From Siphonodentalium dalli (lineage: Eukaryota; Mollusca; Scaphopoda; Gadilida; Siphonodentaliidae): a stretch of 64,000 nucleotides of DNA. Position numbers and translations under genes: made by a program. A model generated the notes under the pieces. It made no database searches. It was given only the letters and a program-made list of their open reading frames with translations, and was not told the origin of the DNA. Shown one piece after another: positions 34,396 through 45,521 of this stretch. Position 1 is the first letter of the stretch, and each line of letters opens with the position of its first letter. The stretch spans positions 137,147,990 to 137,211,989 of the forward strand of contig CP136067.1 of assembly GCA_032622095.1 (NCBI GenBank). The letters run 5' to 3'.

Positions 34396-34830
34396 GTTTG
34401 CCCAGTGGCACTTATTTCCATAGTTAACTCTTACGCTTCATGGGGTGTAAATAAAGAAGTCCTGCAAATTCCACATGCGAGACTGATTAGCGGGCTTAGG
34501 CATAGGCCCTGCCAAAATTAAAAACATGTTCTTTGTGACTCATCTGTCGAAGCAATAACAACATCTATTCAGTAATTGAATGATAAAAGATCCATGGTCC
34601 AATTTGACATCCAATTATTCAAATTTTCCAAATTTTTAAAATAGAAAAATACTTGGAATCACCAATATTTGTATGGCAACGGCAAAAATCCACTTTGAAA
34701 ATGAGTACAAACAGTCATCATGAGAATGCTCTGTATTACCTATTGCTTTTGTGAAACAAAAGCATGGACGCTCTTTATCATAGACAAGCGTCGGAATTTT
34801 TGCTAGCCTGAGAAAAATTCAAAACGTCTT
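34396..34830. other. No gene recognised
   Basis: Short frames only. ATTAGCGGGCTTAGGCATAG near 34,490 is the only GC-richer patch. Confidence 0.35.
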
Positions 34831-34832
34831 AA

Positions 34833-35203
34833 AGTGATGTGAAACACTCCGGTAGGGTGATCAAATAGAAATGGAGGATAATCTTGCTGAAAGTGGTTAT
34901 TTTTACAAATCTTAAATCAAAACTGACAACACACACCGCCATTATTATATATTAATTAAATTCATTGACTCGATGTCAAAATCATTTTCGTTGCTTTATC
35001 GCTGACAGTTGCGCCCCGATACGAGAAGTAAATATTTGTAATTGAGCATAGTTCAAATGATGTTTTCTATGGAGTGGTATGGTCAATTTACTTGAGATTT
35101 TCGGCGATGTAGTAGAATGCTACATTCCTCCAGTTGACATACTGCCTGAATACTAACTTAACAGTTTAACGCACCCGAACAAGTCCATAATATGTCTTTA
35201 AAA
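34833..35203 (+). repeat. R11 dispersed repeat, copy 1
   Basis: Runs from AAAGTGATGTGAAACACTCC to CAAGTCCATAATATGTCTTT and matches 44,545-44,922. Both ends abut TTAA-like sequence, but the interior is not palindromic. Confidence 0.75.
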
Positions 35204-35923
35204 CTTCGCCAATATTGGACCATCAAAACATCCTAATAATGGGATCATTGGCATGATTTTAATTATTTTCTGGCCGCTTTATGGTGTCAAATCAGACAAG
35301 ACATCTTTAAAGGGACTCATAGCATTTGAAGTGCGTTCATGCGAAATATCATTAAAGTCTGTAAAACAACTTAGAGAACTATCATCAACAAATACATGAA
35401 CAAATTAAAAAGGATTGACTTTTGTTCTTATTTTCATTATTAATAACTCCCCATTAATGAGATTTCACATGTCAAAACCATTGTTATGTAAACGCTAATT
35501 AGTGTTACAGTGGAATTGCCAATAGAAGTCCAATTAGTCCAATATAAAATACCGAAGTTTAATCAAAACTTGAAAATGACAATGCATTGATAAATATTAT
35601 GAAAATCAAATTCAGACTAAAATAAAAGGTCAGCCGACCACAGTGTCCCAACAGAGCCCGTTTCTATAGTCCCCCTTTTCTTTCAGAACGTCGGGGGACA
35701 ATAATTGAACTTACTACCCATGTAGCGATGTTTGTTGACCAATCACTGTAACAGTTTTGTTTAACAATGGTTTCAACATGCAAAATTTTTTTATTGGATA
35801 TATTTTCAATAAAAGAACAAATATTATCTATATCTCCATGATCTTCTGAGTAGCGGTGATGTTTAACAGACTTTAACTTTTTTTTTGCACATATATATAC
35901 CAACTGTAAGTGCCTTGGTCCCT
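35204..35923. other. Candidate 3' flank of the TNFR-like gene
   Basis: AT-rich. A minus-strand AATAAA lies near 35,790 (CCAATAAAAAAATTTTGC), about 390 bases past the stop codon, and could serve as poly(A) signal. That is inference. Confidence 0.3.
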
Positions 35924-35927
35924 TTAA

Positions 35928-36177
35928 CCCTTTCATGATGGGAGCTTCCTGAAATTTTGCGAAAACCCTGTGCCAATGCATTCTCTGATATAAGAGTCTT
36001 ACATAGGGAGCCTCGCATATATAAGAGATAATTGGCTTAAATTTTTTACCTTGACATTGTAAGCAAGTGCATTCTCTTATATATGCAAGACTCCCTATGG
36101 GAGACTCGCATATATAAGAGAATGAACTGGCACAGGGTCTTTAATGCTGCACCAGCACAGCTCCCATCATGAAAGGG
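35928..36177. mobile_element. piggyBac-like MITE abutting the TNFR-like stop codon
   Basis: Tips CCCTTTCATGATGGGAGCT and reverse complement. TTAA at 35,924-35,927 and 36,178-36,181. Two CTCTTATATATGCRAG palindromic cores inside. The stop codon of the coding exon begins at 36,185 on the minus strand and ends at 36,183, so the insertion lies one base beyond it. Confidence 0.85.
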
Positions 36178-36182
36178 TTAAA

Positions 36183-36580
36183 TCATACAATATGATGAGT
36201 TAACATCTCATCTGTAGAAGTACATGTGCATGTGGCTTCACTCGACTCGACATTCTCATACTCGTGTTTCTCACACTCAGATGGACCTTCAGGGATGACG
36301 TGTAACCGCAGCCTGCGACTTGATTTTGACCCTGAGCTATCTTCTGAATCGAACACATCGTCAACATATTCTTTAAGAATACGTCTCTTTGGTTTGTAGG
36401 CGCGTGACGATCTGAACTGCCTTGCCTTTTTTGGAAGCCGGTGGCCAGTAGGGGGTGATGGATGGTTGATTGGAGATGCGGCTGGCAGGAAGTGATGTGT
36501 GGGTTCATATGAGGATGATTGTGATTGATGTTCCTGTGGACGGATAGTGTGGAGAACAACATAAGCACCATCAGCATCAT
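36183..36580 (-). CDS. TNFR-like protein, C-terminal cytoplasmic-tail exon
   Basis: The exon starts after TCTTACTGTTGTAG, a good acceptor on the minus strand. It opens with two bases of a split codon and then encodes 131 residues and TGA. The upstream TNFR exon ends one base into a codon at AAG|GTTTGT, so the two join in frame, making a protein of about 287 residues. The tail is polar and low in complexity: a Pro/His/Ser-rich start, a basic patch (KPKRRILKEY), an acidic-serine stretch (DSEDSSGSKSS), and YENV, which resembles a Grb2-type SH2 docking motif. No death domain is visible. Joining to the exon at 44,961 is inference; other phase-compatible exons could lie between. Confidence 0.5.
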
Positions 36581-36594
36581 CTACAACAGTAAGA

Positions 36595-37770
36595 CATAAG
36601 TTAAACATATTTTCTTGGTTTCAAACCGGCATCTACAACAACAGCAACTTCTATGAAGATCTTTTTGAAGATTATTATTCTCCAAAACACAGGCGAAACA
36701 TCTAAGGACAAAGAAATAAATAATTGTGGTTTGGGTTTCCCTACCGACCCTATTTTAAAGTCATTAGCTTCACTCCCGGTGGGTATATATTTCATGTCAG
36801 ACAGAACTGTATCCGATATACCATAAGAAAGGTCATAAAAAACTAGAAATAAAACCCCAAGGTTGCATATTATTGATGCGGTATTCGCCCCGTATTAAAT
36901 TGTTGAAAACTGCGGTCAGAGTAAGAAATCTTCTCAGATACAACCACATTTTCGGCGCGAATCATCGCGTGGAGGTCACGGAATTATATTCGGAAGAAAT
37001 CGGAACCGCCCGAAAAACGACGATCGGCTGGCACGCACGGTTGACAGAACAGCCAAAACAATAGCCGGCATGTCGATAACCGAAAGTAGATTCAACAAAA
37101 CACAAACTAGATAATGTGATTATGTCTTGATTTTTGCATCGATATCTCATGTTTTCTAATTGAAATGTCGAAAATTAATTGGCAACTAACAAAGTGTACA
37201 CACTGTGTATATGTTATATATGGATTGTTTGCAAATTTAGGCGTGAATGGGTATTCACAGCATGCAAAATACGATTGGCACACCTCCGAACCGATCAGCT
37301 GATCCAGGTCGTCATGCTTCTCATCGATTGAAAATAAACAAATCGGGGAATTCCTGCCTTTCTTATCAAATGTCAACACATTTTGTCGAATTTAAGATGA
37401 AGTTATCTGCAATGGCATTATTGACTTCTGTAAATGGAAATCATTAGCAATATTTCAAACGCAGAGAGTGTAATGAACCACCGATCGATCTATAAATTAT
37501 AATAGCTAGCCCAATCGGGCTGAACTAGATCGATTGGTCTTCCTGGCATAGTGGTTGCTGCTGTAAGAGAGGGAACTCTAAATTTCTTAAATATAAAATT
37601 TTTGTTTGTTTTCAGATTTGTACAAGTTTATAATGAATATTACTAGTAAAAAAATATACCATTGTCTTTCATTAGTTTCAAAATAAATGAGAATTTTTTA
37701 TAATTGGTAGAAACAGCTGGTCGAAAGAACAATTTAGAGTACTCCCCTTATCCCAGATTCACTTTATAGT
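36595..37770. other. Intronic; GC-richer patch, function unknown
   Basis: At 36,870-37,085 CpG content rises (TTTTCGGCGCGAATCATCGC) and a plus-strand frame of 63 codons is open. GGTAGGGAAACCC near 36,735 belongs to a repeat also seen near 41,925. I cannot assign a gene. Confidence 0.3.
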
Positions 37771-39860
37771 AGCTAATTACACTTAAGCATAAATTATTTA
37801 TGCTTAAGCATAATTAACTTACGATAAGCGTAATACATTTGAATTACGCTTAAGTGTAATTGGGTTCATCAGCTATCTCACCTCTATGGGAGGAAGCCAA
37901 ATTAACATTTAATAAATAATTGAGCTAAAGCCCCCCCCCCCCCCCCCCCCCCAATCAAGGAATCTCTAATTACACTTAAGTGCAATAAGAATATTTCTTA
38001 TCACGCTTAAGTGCAATAAAAAGATTCCTTATTGCGCTTAGAGATTCCTTATTTTGCGCTTAAGTGCAATAAGATATTCCTTATTGTGCTAAGCGCAATT
38101 AGATATTTCCTTATTGAACTTAATCGCAATTATATCTTCACTTATTATATCGCTCAAGCTCTATTATTTATTAAATGTTAATTTGGCTCCCCATATACCT
38201 CATGTATATTGGTATAACCTGATGTAGGTTACTGGCATTAGTAATGCGGTTGCATCCATTTCAGCTTGAGGGGAGTTCAATGAGAGTGTATATGAATTAC
38301 CTTTAAGCGTACTTCATTTACGCTTAAGCGCGGAACTCATTTACACTTAAGCATAATTAATATGAATAATGCTTAAGCAAATACCTAACTCCAACTGATT
38401 TCCTCTGTCTGAATAATTGAGTCCATCTCATAGTATATGGGGGAGTCTAAACCGATGTTTGATTGATGTCTTATTGCCAGAGTAAATTTGAGTTTAGAGG
38501 AAATCGCATGGGAGGCAGCCTTTTCAAATATATTATTTATTAGTGTAAATCAATTGCGCTCAAGCGCAAAAAATATGTGTCTAATAATATATTTGCGCTT
38601 TAGCATAAAATTGCCATAAATGTGATCTATTATATGGGAGACCCTTTTCACATTTATTATTTATTTACGCTTAAGCGCAAATAACCTCTATCATTTGCAA
38701 TTAAGCAAATAGATCATATTTGCGCTTAAGCGCAAATCATTTGCACTTAAGCGCAAATAAAAATCAATATGCATTGATCCCCCCTGAATTAATTTTACAT
38801 GGCACAGGCCTAAACACATCACTAAAGTTGATATAGCCCCACCATATGAGGGAAACAATCCCCCAGAAACCCCAAGATCTGTTTTATGACCATGGAAATG
38901 ATATAGATCTGTGTAGGATATGTCTCTTTTATAAAATATACTATATCTCTGGGATGGCGACACAAATTCTTGGGGACAGGGATGCTGATATTATGAAAAT
39001 AGGGGGTTTTCCCCAACTTCAAGTCAATGAGTACACCATATGAGGGAAGCAAACCCCAGTAACCCCTAATTCCCTATTTATGGCCATGGAAATGGTATAT
39101 ATCTGTGCAGGAGATAATAAAATATACATGAGCTCTGGGAGTGAGGCACCAAATCTTGGGACACCAGGGACAGAGATGCTGATATGCATATGGAAATATG
39201 TTTTTTCTTCAACTTCGAGTCTGTATGGGGCTATTACTATGGGCCCATGCTAATATAATATGAGATGGACTCAATCATTCACATCAGAGGGATGTAATGG
39301 AGTGTTAGGTATTTGCGCTTAAGCGCAAATAAATTGATAGACACATATTTGTGCTTAAGCGCAAATGATTTATGCTTAAGTACAAATATTTGCGCTTAAG
39401 CACAAATAAATAATAAATGTGAAAAGGGCCTCCCATACTATTTCCGCTAAAGCGCATATGATTTGTATTTAAGTATAAATGATTTGCTCTTAAGTGCAAA
39501 TGATTTACACTTAAGCGTAAATGATTTGCGATTAAGCAGAATCAGAATAAATGTGAAAACGGCTTCTCGTATAATCGCTTAAGCATAATTCATTTATGAT
39601 TAAGTGTAATTAATCTATCAATGAAAATAAATGACCAGTGAGCTTAAGCGTAAATCAATTACGCTTAAGCACACTTTAATCAATTACGCTTAAGCACACT
39701 AGTCATAATTCTATTACTCATAGGAGTAATGCTTTATCTACATCATATGGTTAAGCGTAAGTGAAGTACGCTTTATATGTGTGCATTAATACACCTGAGT
39801 GTAATACATTACGCTTAATTGTAATTCACTTACGCTAAAGTGCAATTAGCTAATACATGT
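37770..39860. repeat. Cluster of CTTAAG-centred short palindromes
   Basis: By hand I count about 22 CTTAAG hexamers in 2.1 kb. Most are embedded in longer palindromes such as TTTGCGCTTAAGCGCAAA and TTACGCTTAAGCGTAA, spaced by AT-rich DNA. It also holds a C-run at 37,931-37,952, repeated phrases (CTTTTCACATTTATTATTTA), and a duplicated roughly 190-bp block with CACCATATGAGGGAA at about 38,840 and 39,033. Confidence 0.85.
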
Positions 39861-41090
39861 GAAAAAGGCTTTCCATTATAGTTATCATCCATCAGAATGA
39901 ATAGTGCTTACTAAAGCTTGACAACAGAATTTGCCATTAAAAACATTTCATGGCCAATGAGCTAACAAATGTTCTGTACTGGCATATTGAATACCAATTA
40001 TTTGTACTATTGTACAGGTATAATGTAATTAAACAGTTTTGAGTTACAAAAGTAAGACAACTCTTTCTGCATGGTACTGTGCTTGCGGCCAGATTGATGT
40101 AAAAATTCGGTCAATGCGCTTACAATTTTCTATAAATAGTAACATTTTGGAATTATTACCTCTCGATCACTGTTCGATTATAATCTTTGCCACTAACTCG
40201 GCCAATGTTCTTCCGTTTGTGATTTCACGCAACAATTCCCTTTCTATTCCTTCCCTGTCGAATTGACTAACGATTGCGATGTCAATTTGTTTTTCGCTTT
40301 AATATTCTGATGTGCATGACGCTATTCCAGCGAATGGTCATCCTCCCTAGAAGCCATTTCTGCGAACGAAACCCGATTCAATCCCAATCGAGTCGGAAGT
40401 GCTCGGGCATTTCCGTGACTGCACAAGACAACGCATCGGTTTGTTTTTTCGTGTTATTATGGTGAGATTAATCGGGACGATTGATGAAATATAAATAGTT
40501 AGCCGAATGGCCGTATAATGTGTACAAACTGACATCAGGATGGGGGGTTTCATGTATCTGAGTTATTTTATTCAATCTTCCCACAGAATGACGCAGGGAA
40601 CTCAATTGTGAGGTTCAATTTACGTTTCACATCACTTTAAACCCCCTACTCTAAAGTTTTATTCATGGTTTTCAAGAAAATGTATTGAATTTTTTCTCAA
40701 AAAAATTCATAAAAAAAAAAAAAAAACACATTTCAGCATCTCAGAATAGGTTGATTTCTTAGTAAAAGTATTGTGTTATATTAAAATTTATACAAAAATA
40801 ATCAAAATTAGTTTTATGTCAATCTTGCAGGGGGGGGGGGGGGGGGGGGGTCAGGAAAAAATTTCCAGACACTAGGCGCTTTTTAATTTTTTCCGCCCTC
40901 TGGGTACCCACCACCCCCTAATTTTTATTTTTTTCCGATTCTGGAATAGGGACCCACCCCCTCCAAACTGCTTCAAATGTCTATTTTACTCAGTTTTCCT
41001 GATCTTATCCGATGAAAGTTCTGTATCATGATTATAGAAGCATTCCTACTTTTTATTTACCAAGAAGACTGTAAAGTTTCAAAACAATTC
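39861..41090. other. Intronic; exon-like CpG patch and homopolymers
   Basis: On the minus strand from about 40,475 to 40,155 the base use changes. ATGGCTTCTAGGGAGG opens a short frame that stops. A later open run of 44 codons (with FDREGIERELLREITNGRTL) ends at about 40,164, near GAG|GTAATA. It could be a decayed or alternative exon. A G-run lies at 40,831-40,850, and a 20-bp R11 start (inverted) at about 40,625. Confidence 0.3.
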
Positions 41091-41098
41091 TCCAATAA

Positions 41099-41610
41099 AT
41101 GTGGGCTGTAGGGTATGCTGATGGATTGACATTTGAACTCCCAAGATTGCTGCAGGTGGCCATGTTTGTTTTAAAAAAAATTTGGAAAAAAAATGGAGGC
41201 TCCCATCTAGAGGTCACTTCGAAGATCCATATGAAGTTTGGTGATGATTGGATGAGAAATGTAACCTGTAAGGTGTGCTAAAGGATTTGGTCATACAAAG
41301 AGTAAAATCCAAGATGGCCGCTGGCAGCCATTTTGTTTAAATTTATTTTTACAAAATTTGGGAAAAAATGGTAGGCACCATCGAGAGGTCACACTGAAGA
41401 TCGATATGCAGTTTGGTGATGATCGGATGAGGGATAAGCTCTGCAGGGTGTATTAAGGATTTAGTGATGGAAAGAGTAAAATCCAAGATGGCTGCCAGTG
41501 GCCATATTTTTCTTAAAAAATCATTCAAATTTGACAGCTCCCATCTAGAGGTGATCCTAGACCCATATACCGAATATCATTAAAATCGGTCAAAGTTTGT
41601 TTTTACACCT
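41099..41610 (+). repeat. R16 tandem repeat, about 176-bp unit
   Basis: Three units each begin CCAAGAT(T/G)GC and contain CATATGAAGTTTGGTGATGA-like and GGAAAGAGTAAAAT phrases. The unit starts are near 41,130, 41,306 and 41,482. Confidence 0.75.
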
Positions 41611-43655
41611 TTGTTTTATTTTATTATGGTTTTTTTAATAGACTATTTTTATTTGAAGAGTTCAGTGAAGAGTATACATTTATTTGAAGAATCTATTATT
41701 GTGTTATGTTTTCATTTATATCAGGTTGAATAAATGATTCTTAATAGAACTATTTAAATCTGAGCCTTTCCATGTCAATGTGCATTGATAGATCCTTGAT
41801 GAAAACATTTAGCAAGCTGACCTTTTTATTACCCCTTGGTGTCATCCCTCATTATTAACTGATGGTAAACTCAAACCCCCCTACCAAGTGTTAAGGCCTA
41901 AAAAAAAAGACGTTTGTTTCCGCTAACCCGACCGACCCTATTTTAAACCCCCGACCCTAAACTTTTTATTGCCATTGCAACAACAAAATTGGACCAAAAA
42001 AAAAAATTCCTTTTTTTTTTTCAATTTAGGTCCCAATTCATATCATAACAAGATGCAAAACATTTATATATTGACATAAGAAATTTAAGTTTACAAAAAG
42101 ATTTAAGTTTAACAGTTGGAATCATACTGTAAAGTATGTTTGACTTTATCTAGCTTTCATCTGTGAAAACTTCAAATAGTTTCAGTTCAGGTTTGTTATC
42201 ATTTATCCTTCAGACTTCAGTATTTCAATCAAATACAGTACAAGAACATTAACAATTTGATCGAATCAACCTGGTTATCAGGTGGGATCTCATAATACCA
42301 AATGAAAAAAAAATTAACATAGAGATTAGTACTATAAATAGTAATTACTAACTTAATAGACATTGTTTCTGTACTACATGTAGTATATTATGTATGTCTC
42401 ACTTGAATTTTATAAAATAGCCTATTATATGAATTAGAGTTATAATGGTACTGGTAAGTCTCATTTCAAGCAGGATAAGCATAATGGCCAATCCATTGAA
42501 CCAAAAGATATCTGACAATAACTTATAAGCATTTCCAATCCATACATATGGGAAATATTAGGATTATCAAAGACTATATTAGTATATAGACTAGTATATA
42601 TGTAAATATTAAAGCATATGTATGATTGAATTGGAGTTTCTAGTTCCTCTGTCATCTGGGTTAACCTGATTGAGGCTAAGAAGTGCATAGTTTGGGTTAT
42701 TGACAAGTATTATGTTGATAAATAACAGGTTTTGAACAATTTTATACTGTAGTTGACTGTGGTTAGCATTATTTTTGGGCAATTAATCTATTCTGATAAC
42801 TGAAGCGGCATTTAAAAAAACTGTTGTTGGAATCTGATGATATGGGGACGTTCGAATCAGATTGAGTACCTTTAAAATTATTTTGTCTGCTCGAAATGTG
42901 AAATAGTCTCATTCTATATCATTACACCAAGCCACCATTCATGCAAGTTAAAATTTTAATATTTTCTAATCTAAAGATAATAGAGATAAGCATATTGTAC
43001 CAACAATATGATATGTATTGGACAGGGGGGTGTTGATGCAGCCCTAAACAGACCCAACTACTCAAAGTACTAGTACAAGTTGTAGTAGATCATGCCATGA
43101 ATGTCTACTCTGGCTATGCAAATCATAGGACTTCAATGTTTATCACGAAATCGGCTCACAAATGTCAGCTAAATTATAAGCTGGTAACATGGAAATAACA
43201 ATAATTTAACAGAAGTGGTTAATTCTGGAGAGACCACTAGCATTCTCACAATAGTAAACATCTGATAAATATATTACATTTATACAGGCAAACCGAAAAC
43301 AATTTGTAAGTTAATATCTACATGCATCTTCCAATCCTCCAGAGCAATATAGAATAAGGTGGCGTGGGGCGACTTAATTCAATCGACAACAATGACGAAT
43401 ATCTCAAATTTAAAAGTGTCAGATGTACCTGCCTATTCTTCTGACCTTATTAAAATACAAAGACAACATGGTAATTATAATGAAAACAAGAGATGGACTG
43501 TCGTCCGGTACATACCCCCTAGTGGCATACCGCCTAGTGTGGGCATATCTATAACTTATGACTGCTATACTCAGACAGATGGACCCAAAAATCAGCATTT
43601 TCATATAAACGAAGATGAATAACTATAGCACAAAAAAACAAAACAAAACAGTTGA
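41611..43655. other. Intronic, no gene recognised
   Basis: Contains an AGGTACTCAA-MITE remnant at about 42,820-42,875 (right end ATTGAGTACCTTTAA) and the CATGGTAATTATAATGAAAA phrase of R12 at about 43,470. Open frames are short and overlap these repeats. Confidence 0.4.
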
Positions 43656-44345
43656 ATGTGCCATTACATGTCCTCATAGTGGTGAACATCCATACAAAAT
43701 TTCATTGAGATCCAAGCATTACTGTTCAAGTTATGACCTGAACAGACATTGGATGGACCAAACAGCCAACATGTCCAGATAAACAAACTTGAATAACTCT
43801 AGAATGGAAAAGCCAAACAGAACAACGGAACCCTCTATCGAATGTCCTCATAGTAGTGAATATCCATACCAAATTTCATTGAGATCCGAGCACTACTGTT
43901 CATGTTATGACATGAACAGACACCAGACGGACCAAAAATCCAACATTTCCAGATAAACAAAGATGAATAACTCTAGAATGGAAAATCCAAACAAAACGAT
44001 GGAAACCTCTATTTAATGTCCTCATAGTTGTGAACATCCATACCAAATTTCATTGAGATCCCAGAACAACTGTTGAAGTTACGACATGAACAGACACCAG
44101 ATGGACCAAAAATTCAACATTTCCAGATGAACAAAGATGAATAACTCTAGAATGGAAAATCCGAACAAAACGATGGAACCCTCTATTTAATGTCCTCATA
44201 GTAGTGAACATCCATACCTAATTTCATTGAGATCCGAGCACTATTGTTCAAGTTATGACATGAACAGACATCGGACGGACGTACGGACGTACGGACGGAC
44301 GGACGGACAGGTGCAAAACAGTATACCCCCCCTTTTTTTTTTTAA
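43656..44345 (+). repeat. R14 tandem-repeat element with GGAC tail
   Basis: Four units of 165-180 bp with ACCAAATTTCATTGAGATCC and AGATGAATAACTCTAGAATG, then a (CGGA/CGTA)n tract at 44,270-44,310, ending GGGGGTATAATGAG. Confidence 0.8.
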
Positions 44346-44540
44346 AGGGGGTATAATGAGTTTATTACTTGAGTCATAAACTCATTTTCATTATAATAAC
44401 CATGTTCTTTACATCGTTCATAGAGCAAATGAGTGTATTTTGCATGAATCCATGACTCAAATTCATTCATTTGTTGCATATATTCTGTTCAGTATAATTG
44501 GAGATGGTCCCATAAATGGCCGGATTTAGTGTACAGTACA
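44346..44540. repeat. R12 element, right half
   Basis: Matches the outer right portion of 27,237-27,982 and ends GATTTAGTGTACAGTAC. It shows the uninterrupted TTGCATATATTCTG site. Confidence 0.7.
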
Positions 44541-44544
44541 CCAA

Positions 44545-44922
44545 TAAAGTGATGTGAAGCACTCTGGTAGGGTGATCAAATAGAAATTGAAAATAATCTT
44601 GCTCAAAGTAGTTGTTTTATACGAATATTAATCCAAATTGACAACACACAGTCATTCTTATTTTTGAATTAAATGCAATGTCTCTTGATAGCGAAATCAT
44701 TTGTGTTAGTTTATCGGCGATAGTTGCGTCCCGAATCAAGATGTAAATATTTACAATTGATGGTAGTCCAGACGATGTTTTCTATGGAGTGGTATGGTTG
44801 ACTTCTTAGAAATTTTCGGTGATATTATTAGTAGAATGTTACATTTCCCCATGTTGGCTTAGTGCCTAAGTACTAACTTATCAATTTCACCCACCCGAAC
44901 AAGTCCATAATATGTCTTTAAG
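44545..44922 (+). repeat. R11 dispersed repeat, copy 2
   Basis: Homologous to 34,833-35,203. It overlaps what would be a read-through extension of the TNFR exon, which is one reason to end that exon at 44,961. Confidence 0.75.
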
Positions 44923-44960
44923 GTTGTGGGTATTTGTGGCAACATCAATATCATACAAAC

Positions 44961-45426
44961 CTTCCTCAGTTCTGGATTTCCTAAGGATTCTAGGGAAGGA
45001 GATCTTCTTGCAGGTGAAGAGGATAATGAGTGAAGCCGTTAACACAAGAACGCACAGAAGTCCAATAAGTGAGAATGCGAGATTTCGCCAATAATGACTG
45101 TCGCTCTGTATCTCAACCTTCGTGTCCAGTGTACTTCTTTCACTGCTGTCTGAAGTTGTATTATATGAGACAGAAAAATTATGTTCTGGCACGTCGGAGT
45201 CACCAGTGGCAATATGTGATGGCAGAAAGTTTTTCATGGCAAAGCATGTTGTGTCTTTTACGCCATCGCAGATGTTTAAGACTAGTTTTCCTTCAGGGCA
45301 TGTTGAGCATGGGACGCATTTTTGGCTGGTTTGGTTGAAGTAAGTTTTACTGTAGGCGCATCTAAATTTGCCGCCGACTACTATATGTATTAGTAAGCCT
45401 TGCACCAAGGCTACTATGAAATGCAT
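44961..45426 (-). CDS. TNF-receptor-superfamily-like protein, N-terminal coding exon
   Basis: Residues 1-19 look like a signal peptide (hydrophobic VALVQGLLIHIVVGG). Cysteines 23, 37, 40, 43, 53 and 61 have the six-Cys spacing of one TNFR cysteine-rich domain (CVPCSTCPEG, then DTTC). Asn 31, 83 and 89 are N-glycosylation sequons in a Ser/Thr-rich stalk. Residues 116-138 form one membrane span followed by KK, giving a type I topology. Such receptors bind TNF-family ligands at the cell surface; the ligand and pathway here are unknown. The exon ends at AAG|GTTTGT one base into codon 156. The frame could be read on to residue 179, but that extension runs into repeat R11. One CRD is short for the family, though small single-CRD members exist. 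Confidence 0.7.
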
Positions 45427-45469
45427 GATACTCGTTCAGCTTGTGTCACATGGTCAGGTTGCACCAAAC
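45427..45469 (-). promoter_or_regulatory. 5' UTR segment with splice acceptor and start-stop uORF
   Basis: On the minus strand TTTTTGTCTTTTTCAG precedes base 45,469, a strong acceptor, so an upstream non-coding exon exists to the right. The UTR contains ATGTGA at 45,451-45,446 with A at -3, a start codon followed at once by stop, 20 bases before the main ATG (A at -3, C at +4). Start-stop elements usually stall ribosomes and lower translation of the main frame. That effect is inferred. Confidence 0.55.
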
Positions 45470-45521
45470 CTGAAAAAGACAAAAACATGAGTTAAGTTAT
45501 CTAATTCTGCTGCTGACTACT

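Larger units (their letters stand above)
36581..44960 (-). other. Inferred 8.4-kb intron of the TNFR-like gene
   Basis: Bounded by GTTTGT (minus strand, 44,960 downwards) and TTGTAG (36,586-36,581). It is filled with the CTTAAG cluster, microsatellites, tandem-repeat elements, an R12 half and R11. The donor is weak, and the intron is supported mainly by phase agreement. Confidence 0.45.

Noticed and set aside
36183-36580. TRAF-binding motifs in the receptor tail
   Set aside because: No stretch fits the common (P/S/A/T)-x-(Q/E)-E or P-x-E-x-x-aromatic/acidic patterns convincingly.
34833-44922. R11 copies as TTAA-type MITEs
   Set aside because: They are bounded by TTAA-like sequence, but the ends share at most a few bases and the interior is not palindromic, so a transposon class cannot be supported.
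44887-44960. Read-through C-terminus of the TNFR-like frame (residues 157-179)
   Set aside because: It runs into dispersed repeat R11 (homologous to 34,833-35,203) and lies past a phase-compatible splice donor, so it is probably intronic.
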